Origin: Bacteroidota bacterium
GTDB lineage: Bacteria; Bacteroidota; Ignavibacteria; Ignavibacteriales; Ignavibacteriaceae
Assembly: GCA_021796135.1 (NCBI GenBank)
Contig: JAJYOQ010000156.1
Location: forward strand, 1 to 8,509
Direction: 5' to 3'
DNA length: 8,509 bases
How positions within the stretch are numbered: the stretch's first letter is position 1; the number at the start of each line of letters is the position of its first letter. Shown in pieces: positions 1 through 5,369 of the stretch. The translations under genes were made by a program, and so were the position numbers. The notes under the pieces are model-generated. The model did no database searches. It was given only the letters and a program-made list of their open reading frames with translations, and was not told the origin of the DNA.

Positions 1-350
1 GTCTGTGGTTTAGGATTGTTTGATCTAATTGGTCCATCTGCTGTAATTTTCCAGGTTGTATCACTTACTATGCTTTGTGTTGTGTTATCCGTATACTCTA
101 TATTCAACCGGAAAATCATCTTTGGAAAACCATATGTCTCCATTCCAGTCGGCACTGTATGGCGCATTGCAAAAAAACGCCCATTGCCAAGTATTACTCC
201 AACTGCATTTTCCCCCTCTAACAATTCTTTGGTTACATCAAATGTCATATAAAAGGATCTCTTTGGATATTCCGATAATGCTGGCGCAAGCACCTGATCC
301 CCGATTCTCTGTCCATTAAAATATAATTCAAACAATCCTAAACCACAGAC
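1..350. repeat. Perfect 23-base inverted repeat at window edge (arms 1-23 and 328-350)
   Basis: Bases 1-23 are the exact reverse complement of bases 328-350, with 304 bases between the arms; identity stops at base 24 versus 327. The inner arm encodes the conserved VCGLGLFE stretch of GH78 and is clearly native. The outer arm replaces what should be the residues after GPIRSNN, where GH78 proteins usually continue with an acidic YDGE-like motif. Nine bases (TCAAACAAT on the minus strand) are plausible in both contexts and could be the microhomology at a junction. A fold-back chimera or assembly error at a contig end is the likeliest reading; a real inverted segment is possible but less likely. 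Confidence 0.85.
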
Positions 351-962
351 GTATGCAGTTGCGCGTTTAATCCTTTTACTTGTCTCAAATTCCTTTCTCA
401 ACATACGCGCTGATAATTTTGTATGCTCAGAATCCGGTTCATCACTGCCAATTGCTTTGTCAACTCCAATCCAGCTTGCTGATCCCCAACCTGCCTGTCC
501 GGTAGGTAGGTCCTTTTTACTTAATAATCCCATGCTCCACTTTGCCGGCTTACCCGCTTGTCCGGGAGGCAGGCTCCATGCAGATTCATTGCCTTTACTG
601 TCCCAAACTTTAACCTTCCAGTAACACTGCTTACCAGAGGTTAATTGCTTACCTCCATATATTATATTTATACTCTTATCGGATGATACCTTCTTCGAAT
701 CCCACAAATCTCCTTCATCTTTATTTAATTTCTCTATTGAGCTTGAAACTAATATCCTATAGCCTGTCTGTTTCTGATCCCTTTGCGCTGATACTGAGTA
801 CCAGCTTAATCGTGGACTTACAATGTCTATTCCCTCTGGGTTTATTAGTCCCTCGCATCTTAAATGTTTGGGTTGTAATCTGTCTTGGCTCTTCCCTGAA
901 GAAAATCCCCTTATGGATATTACTGAAAGAATCAATAATATTGTTAAAATATTTGTCCTCAT
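1..962 (-). CDS. GH78 alpha-L-rhamnosidase, N-terminal part (3' end beyond window)
   Basis: Predicted exported enzyme that would release terminal alpha-L-rhamnose; only the first 320 residues are present, so the catalytic (alpha/alpha)6 barrel is missing. Residues 1-20 are a hydrophobic Sec signal. An N-terminal Fn3-like domain follows, with the family signature LRCEGLINPEGID (34-46) and PRLSW (50-54). The GH78 beta-sandwich begins near WIGV (164-167) and shows YVCGLGLFELYFNG (204-217), VLAP (224-227), a GNGRFF segment (259-264) and DTTWKITADGPIRSNN (301-316). The ATG at 962 is preceded by AAAGGAAGGAAG ending 3 bases upstream, supporting this start. It follows the GH63-like gene by 50 bases and is probably co-transcribed. 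Two oddities: LPPGQAG (131-137) and LPTGQAG (152-158) are insertions relative to the family, and the last four residues (PKPQ) come from an inverted copy of the gene's own sequence and are probably not genuine. Family assignment is firm; the exact substrate is unknown. Confidence 0.9.
   Translation of the reverse strand, partial: MRTNILTILLILSVISIRGFSSGKSQDRLQPKHLRCEGLINPEGIDIVSPRLSWYSVSAQRDQKQTGYRILVSSSIEKLNKDEGDLWDSKKVSSDKSINIIYGGKQLTSGKQCYWKVKVWDSKGNESAWSLPPGQAGKPAKWSMGLLSKKDLPTGQAGWGSASWIGVDKAIGSDEPDSEHTKLSARMLRKEFETSKRIKRATAYVCGLGLFELYFNGQRIGDQVLAPALSEYPKRSFYMTFDVTKELLEGENAVGVILGNGRFFAMRHTVPTGMETYGFPKMIFRLNIEYTDNTTQSIVSDTTWKITADGPIRSNNPKPQ
489..510 (-). repeat. Short palindromic in-frame insertion element, copy 2 (LPTGQAG)
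   Basis: The 22 bases match those at 552-573 in 18 positions. The core can pair as CCTGCCT with AGGTAGG around a 7-base loop. It encodes GH78 residues 152-158, LPTGQAG, between SKKD and WGSASWIGV, where the family normally runs straight through. Length (21 bases added), palindromy and repetition 63 bases away point to a small dispersed palindrome that inserts into coding sequence in frame, comparable in style to Rickettsia palindromic elements. Confidence 0.7.
552..573 (-). repeat. Short palindromic in-frame insertion element, copy 1 (LPPGQAG)
   Basis: This is the second member of the pair. It encodes GH78 residues 131-137, LPPGQAG, between SAWS and KPAKWSMGLL. Deleting it gives SAWSKPAKWSMGLL, an ordinary end for the N-terminal Fn3-like domain of GH78. 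The hairpin stem is less perfect than in the other copy (CCCGCTT against AGGCAGG, with one mismatch and one G-T pair). The site lies in a surface-linker position between domains, where an extra glycine/proline-rich loop would be tolerated. Confidence 0.7.
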
Positions 963-1012
963 TGTCTTCCTTCCTTTCTACTTTATGATAAATGTAAATT
1001 AGTCAGTCCAAC

Positions 1013-2539
1013 TCAGAATTCACTGATCACTTGTCTATGCTCCAACCAGGCGAGCATGTTTAAAACCAAGTAATTCCAGTCTTGAAAGCCAGGATGTAAA
1101 ATTGGATATCCATTGTCGGGATCATAATACTCATGTAATGTTCCGGTCTTTTGGAAGTCTTTACCAAACAGTACCACAGTTTTTTCAGCAAGCTCCTTTG
1201 CTTCTTTAACAAATCCATATTTTACCAAACCTCTCCATACAAGATAATTGGATATCCCCCAAATAGGGCCATCCCAATTGGAAGGATTCGAGCTTGCTCT
1301 TAGGCTATACATCTTTTCCATTTTTGAAAGTGACCTAATACCATAAAGAGAATTAAATGTCTTTTCATTCTTATAATGTTCTACCATTCTTTTAGCCTGT
1401 TCGGGTGTAGCTATGCCTGCCCACATGGGGAGGAAATCACTCCATACATCAATCCTCTGAATCAAGCAGTTATAATCTCTTGGACTGCCACTTTGAAAGC
1501 CATAGACTTGATTATTTATAGGAAGTAAGTCTAAATCGACGTTGTAGAAAGAACCATCTCTTTCATCCCAGCAATTCTTTTGAATGGCTTCTTTTAATTC
1601 CTCAGCATCCTTTTCATATTCTGAAGCAATATCTTTTAAATTTAGTCTTTCACTAAGGTAAACCATTGCATTTAGTTCTTTGTACATGAAACAATTTAAG
1701 AAGATTGAACCTGAACTTCTGGGTGGCCGATAAAATGTGCATGGATCGTTATCTACCCCAATCCAGTGATCTGTCTGCCAAAAGTAAAGTCCAGTAGCTG
1801 CATCCCTATCATGAGCTTTGTAATTCTCTATAAACATTTGAAGTTTAGAGAATTCATCTCTCAACCATTCTGCATTGCCATTATTCATTTCTACAAGAAA
1901 TGCTGCATGCTGGGCAATGCAGGGTTTATGCATATTTTCTTCATAGATATTTGTTGGTCTCATCCCTTGAAGAGTTGAACCCCTCTGTATTACCACTGGC
2001 ATCCAGCCGTCATCTCCACAATAATACAAGAAGTTTAGTACACTGCCTTGTTCATATTTAACTGCCCCCTCTCTATCCTTCTCGGTACCATGTTCTAATA
2101 ATATCTGCCTTAATGCAGCATCGACAAATGGAGTGTCCCAATCCCACAAATCACCTGAATAAGCAGAACCACTTGTAGACGGGGTCAAATAAGGATATTT
2201 AAACGCTCCGCCTGGTTCTCTATACATTTTCTTATAATCTTTGTAAATATATTTTTTTATTAGCTCACTGTATTGCTTCCAATTTTGAAACACCGAATCC
2301 ATTACGTTAACTTTCCTGCTCCTTTCGCCCCCAATACCAGACGACACAGCACTAGTGCTAGATTTGATAGTTTTTGGAATTGTTTTATCTGCTAAGACAA
2401 GAGTTTTATCGAACCTTGCCATACGGTCATTATATTCCCGTTTCGTTGGTTCAATTTCTTTACCGCTTAAAAGAATACTTTGAGTGGTTAGCAACATTAA
2501 AAATGAAATAACGCCAATAATTAAGCCTTTTTTCATCAT
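1013..2539 (-). CDS. GH63-like alpha-glycosidase (MGH1-like (alpha/alpha)6 barrel), exported
   Basis: Predicted inverting alpha-glucosidase or alpha-mannosidase-type enzyme of 508 residues. Residues 1-24 (MMKKG then a hydrophobic run) form a Sec signal, followed by a Ser/Thr-rich linker around 57-75. The barrel begins near residue 85. Family motifs in order: SGDLWDWDTPF (128-138), GVDNDP (261-266) with likely general acid Asp263, NCWDERDGSFYNVD (322-335), SNWDGPIWGISNYLVWRGL (420-438), and LHEYYDPDNGYP (468-479) with likely general base Glu470, closing with GFQDWNYLVLNM. The pattern matches GH63 and bacterial mannosylglycerate hydrolase-like enzymes; trehalase (GH37) is less likely. The frame is open back to a TTG at 2578, but the ATG at 2539 has AAAAGGAG 8 bases upstream and puts the signal peptide at the N-terminus, so I chose it. 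It lies 42 bases after the Tat hydrolase gene and 50 before GH78. Whether it acts on glucose or mannose linkages cannot be told from sequence. Confidence 0.87.
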   Translation of the reverse strand: MMKKGLIIGVISFLMLLTTQSILLSGKEIEPTKREYNDRMARFDKTLVLADKTIPKTIKSSTSAVSSGIGGERSRKVNVMDSVFQNWKQYSELIKKYIYKDYKKMYREPGGAFKYPYLTPSTSGSAYSGDLWDWDTPFVDAALRQILLEHGTEKDREGAVKYEQGSVLNFLYYCGDDGWMPVVIQRGSTLQGMRPTNIYEENMHKPCIAQHAAFLVEMNNGNAEWLRDEFSKLQMFIENYKAHDRDAATGLYFWQTDHWIGVDNDPCTFYRPPRSSGSIFLNCFMYKELNAMVYLSERLNLKDIASEYEKDAEELKEAIQKNCWDERDGSFYNVDLDLLPINNQVYGFQSGSPRDYNCLIQRIDVWSDFLPMWAGIATPEQAKRMVEHYKNEKTFNSLYGIRSLSKMEKMYSLRASSNPSNWDGPIWGISNYLVWRGLVKYGFVKEAKELAEKTVVLFGKDFQKTGTLHEYYDPDNGYPILHPGFQDWNYLVLNMLAWLEHRQVISEF

Positions 2540-2547
2540 GATTTTAA

Positions 2548-2555
2548 CTCCTTTT
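2548..2555 (-). promoter_or_regulatory. Shine-Dalgarno site fixing the GH63-like start
   Basis: AAAAGGAG on the minus strand, followed by an 8-base spacer (TTAAAATC) and ATGATGAAAAAA. It supports translation from 2539 rather than from the in-frame TTG at 2578, which has no comparable site and would add 13 hydrophilic residues ahead of the signal peptide. It also suggests that this organism uses Shine-Dalgarno recognition. Confidence 0.8.
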
Positions 2556-2581
2556 AAAAAACAATTTAATTTATCCAATTG

Positions 2582-5356
2582 CTAATAATAATTCAGTTTG
2601 AATAATCTAGTCTGCCCAGCCTCGAATGGACAAGGGAAGCTTTTGCCTGTGCCTGTCCAACCGTCGAATAAATCCATGACTTTAACTTCCTGCTTCCAAT
2701 TCAACATGACAATTCCTAACCGATCACTCGTGATAGCTATCAGTTCCTTTGAGGCATGTACAGAAAATCCTGAAGGAGCATAACAATGAACTTCTATCTT
2801 CTCCACTAATTTGCGCAACGTATCGGCTCCGTCCATTTTATCCTTAGCCGATACCAGAATAGTCTTCTCCCCGGACTCCATCAATCTTTTTAGTTTTAAT
2901 TCGTCCTTTTGAATTGGAGAGTGGCATCCGGCAATCACAACAAGTTTTATTCTCTCTGGCAATTTGTCTAAGTCGGACATAAGCCATACACCTACAGGTG
3001 CACCTGTTAAACCGAGTTTAAGTAGAAGTTCTTTATTGACTGAAAGTATTTGGGAATCTGGCGGAGTATGTGCAAAGGAATTATCATCGACAATGAAGGC
3101 GATTTCCTCAACCGGGGTCTTATCAAGCTCTATTGTTTTAGTGTAAACTTCATTGAGCTTTTCAAATTCGTTCTGAAGTCCATCATCATGATGCCAGCTT
3201 GACATAAGTGAGAACTTTCCTTCCATTACACCATAAACAGCGCATTGTGCGGTTACCCGCTGATGCATTGAATATGCACTCCCCCTCGGGTCATTTTGAT
3301 TGTATATTCCCAAATTGTACCATATTCCGGGATCAAGCCAGGAGAATAAATCATTCTCGTCAAGGAAGAGTTTCCCGGCAACTTGTAAGCTGCTCACCGA
3401 AGTAGTAAATGCGCTATAACCGCCAATCAATTGTCGAAAATCAAGCACTGGGATCCCAGCTAAGAAATCCACATCTGGGTCATCAATCAGTTTGCGCAGA
3501 GCAAATTGTCCCGCCAACGATTGCCTCGGTTCACCTGCAAGCTGAATCACGTATCCGTAGAAAGCACCAACAATAGTTCGCCCTTTAGTCACTTGCTTTA
3601 CTACGTGGGCAAAATGACAGATAGTATTTGCAGTTAAATCGGAATAAAACTGATTGTATGCGACAGCCATGCGACCTTTTGGAGTATCAGGATATATTTC
3701 GTTTCCGGTTGACCTGCGGGCTTCGGGGGATGGAATTGACACGTCCCCTGACACCTTTAGCCACCGCGTAAACTCCTGTTGGTTCGTCTTGCTATAATCC
3801 GTATAAACCCCATCATTACATCCCCAAGCAAACCATTCCTCTGTAACTTCCGCGGTAAGAATCACTCCAATAAACCGATTAGCCCAGGGCTGGGACATGC
3901 AGAATTCTATGAGCTTTCGAAGAGCTTTCTCCTGGTCTTTCTTCCACGCTTCAGATGCCAGCGACACGCACCGCGAATAAGTCTCTTCCCAGGCCAAATC
4001 TCCCTCCTTAGTCTTCGCACGAACGAGATCATCCATATGGTTCTGAACCCAAAACGGTGGTAATGTAAGTGATATTCTAACGACTATCTTTGCATCGGGA
4101 TTACCTTGTAGTGAGAAGTTTACACGTTCCGAAATTTGTCCGAAGTCAAATTTATCCGGGGATATCCATGTAGATGCAGCAATATGATGAAGGTGGCTTC
4201 CCGCACAAGTTGGTATTATAAACAGATTCGTGCCGTGTTCTCCAAATTCTATTACGTTTCCAGGTTGATAATCATAAGACGAATATCCTTGCCACGCAAA
4301 CGGCTTGCCATCGACAAAAAGTGATGGGCGTCCTTTGTAATTTATTCGCTCAGCTTTTGCGAGCTGAGGAGTCGAAGTATTAGTTACCCGAACCTGTTCT
4401 TCAGAACCTTTTACACGATATCCGTTTGAAACCAACCCAAGACTATAGTCCCCACCAGAAATCCACCAGGGAACATCTCTCCGAACAACAGTTTCACCAT
4501 CCCCCAACCTTACCCGCCATAGGACCCATTTACCGTTTCTAAGTTCCAAGTCAATTGTTTTTCCCTTAATGTTTCCAATAATATCCAGCTTAAACTTCAC
4601 TCCTTTACCAGCAGTGATTTCTGACGGAGTGTCGAGTTTTTTCAATTCAAGTTCCGAAGCATAACGGTAATGGACAGTGAATTGGGAAAGATTAAGCGAG
4701 TATGCAATTTCAGGCTTTAGTCCTTCCACTATCATCGATATCGACACCGGATATCGCGGTTCTTTGACCTCGGTTTTATCAGCACAATAAGCATCTGCAA
4801 TTAAGAATATAAGTTCGCGCTCCTCACCTGGGTTAAGAGTTTGACCTTGTCCGAGTACCCATTGAAGTCCACCAAGCTTCGGGCCGGGTCTCCACGGCAT
4901 CTCATTACACTCGACTTTTAACATTACCGGATTAGAGGAATGATTGGAAGCGACAAAGGATATACTGTCAGGCTTGCGACGGATGTTTTCTTCAGCTGCC
5001 ATAAATACTAACCCGGTGGACTCTGTTTTTTTCGACTCGAACCGCCATTGAGTGTTGTTTCGTCCATTTTCTTTAACAAGCTTCAATTCATTTTCGACAA
5101 ATAATGACGCACGGGTTCTCACATCCTCTCTTATCTGACAGCCGTCAAGTGTCTCGAAGACTGACCAATAGTCTTCCGTAGGACGCGAGAATGCATCGTC
5201 AGGATATAGCGCTGCTTTTGAGAATACGGGTTTATTCATCATTTTCTTTTTGCCTTCACCAACTAGCATTCCAGGTACGACTGCACTCGCTGATGCTATT
5301 ACAAATGCATTGTGGACAAATTCCCGGCGAGTTATGCGCTTTTTAAACATTGACAT
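2582..5356 (-). CDS. Tat-exported GH-A clan hydrolase, distantly GH42-like (uncharacterised)
   Basis: Large exported protein (924 residues), probably a retaining glycosidase of unknown specificity. Residues 6-30 are a twin-arginine signal: KRITRREF, a hydrophobic segment (FVIASASAVVPGML), then a charged stretch. A beta-rich region (about 60-330) precedes a barrel that starts at the FVDGKPFAWQGY segment (347-358). In the barrel, VILTAEVTEEWFAWG (498-512) and KLFLDENDLFSW (662-673) occupy the places where GH42-like proteins carry the acid/base and nucleophile; Glu507 (or Glu506) and Glu667 are candidates. Residues 748-860 resemble the Rossmann-like trimerisation domain of GH42 (EIAFIVDDNSF, LVVIAGC, KTILVSA), and a short beta C-terminus ends FEAGQTRLFKL. 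The ATG at 5356 has AGGA 8 bases upstream, next to the GH36 stop codon, so coupling is likely. It is the only Tat substrate here, and its DNA looks richer in GC than the flanking genes. The fold call is moderate and the activity is unknown. Confidence 0.75.
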   Translation of the reverse strand: MSMFKKRITRREFVHNAFVIASASAVVPGMLVGEGKKKMMNKPVFSKAALYPDDAFSRPTEDYWSVFETLDGCQIREDVRTRASLFVENELKLVKENGRNNTQWRFESKKTESTGLVFMAAEENIRRKPDSISFVASNHSSNPVMLKVECNEMPWRPGPKLGGLQWVLGQGQTLNPGEERELIFLIADAYCADKTEVKEPRYPVSISMIVEGLKPEIAYSLNLSQFTVHYRYASELELKKLDTPSEITAGKGVKFKLDIIGNIKGKTIDLELRNGKWVLWRVRLGDGETVVRRDVPWWISGGDYSLGLVSNGYRVKGSEEQVRVTNTSTPQLAKAERINYKGRPSLFVDGKPFAWQGYSSYDYQPGNVIEFGEHGTNLFIIPTCAGSHLHHIAASTWISPDKFDFGQISERVNFSLQGNPDAKIVVRISLTLPPFWVQNHMDDLVRAKTKEGDLAWEETYSRCVSLASEAWKKDQEKALRKLIEFCMSQPWANRFIGVILTAEVTEEWFAWGCNDGVYTDYSKTNQQEFTRWLKVSGDVSIPSPEARRSTGNEIYPDTPKGRMAVAYNQFYSDLTANTICHFAHVVKQVTKGRTIVGAFYGYVIQLAGEPRQSLAGQFALRKLIDDPDVDFLAGIPVLDFRQLIGGYSAFTTSVSSLQVAGKLFLDENDLFSWLDPGIWYNLGIYNQNDPRGSAYSMHQRVTAQCAVYGVMEGKFSLMSSWHHDDGLQNEFEKLNEVYTKTIELDKTPVEEIAFIVDDNSFAHTPPDSQILSVNKELLLKLGLTGAPVGVWLMSDLDKLPERIKLVVIAGCHSPIQKDELKLKRLMESGEKTILVSAKDKMDGADTLRKLVEKIEVHCYAPSGFSVHASKELIAITSDRLGIVMLNWKQEVKVMDLFDGWTGTGKSFPCPFEAGQTRLFKLNYY
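2585..3110 (-). other. GH42-like trimerisation domain plus C-terminal beta domain (inside the Tat hydrolase)
   Basis: This part encodes residues 749-924 of the Tat hydrolase. Alternating beta/alpha pattern: EIAFIVDDNSF, then an amphipathic helix, GAPVGVWLMSDL, KLVVIAGCHSP, a KRLMESGEKTILVSA strand, and finally a beta domain including VMDLFDGWTGTG. In GH42 beta-galactosidases such a glutamine-amidotransferase-like domain mediates trimer formation. The assignment rests on pattern and order, not on an alignment. Confidence 0.55.
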
Positions 5357-5369
5357 CTTTCCGTTCCTA

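Noticed and set aside
2540..2578. Extended N-terminus of the GH63-like protein from a TTG at 2578
   Set aside because: No Shine-Dalgarno for TTG, and it would bury the signal peptide; the ATG at 2539 has AAAAGGAG at 8 bases.
2994..3007. Perfect 14-base palindrome ACAGGTGCACCTGT
   Set aside because: It lies in the conserved LTGAPVGV coding segment of the Tat hydrolase, has no partner copies in the window and no promoter context; most likely chance.
3779..4063. Plus-strand frame of 94 codons, and similar plus-strand frames such as 683-988
   Set aside because: They lie antisense to well-supported genes, lack ribosome sites and show no protein-like motifs.
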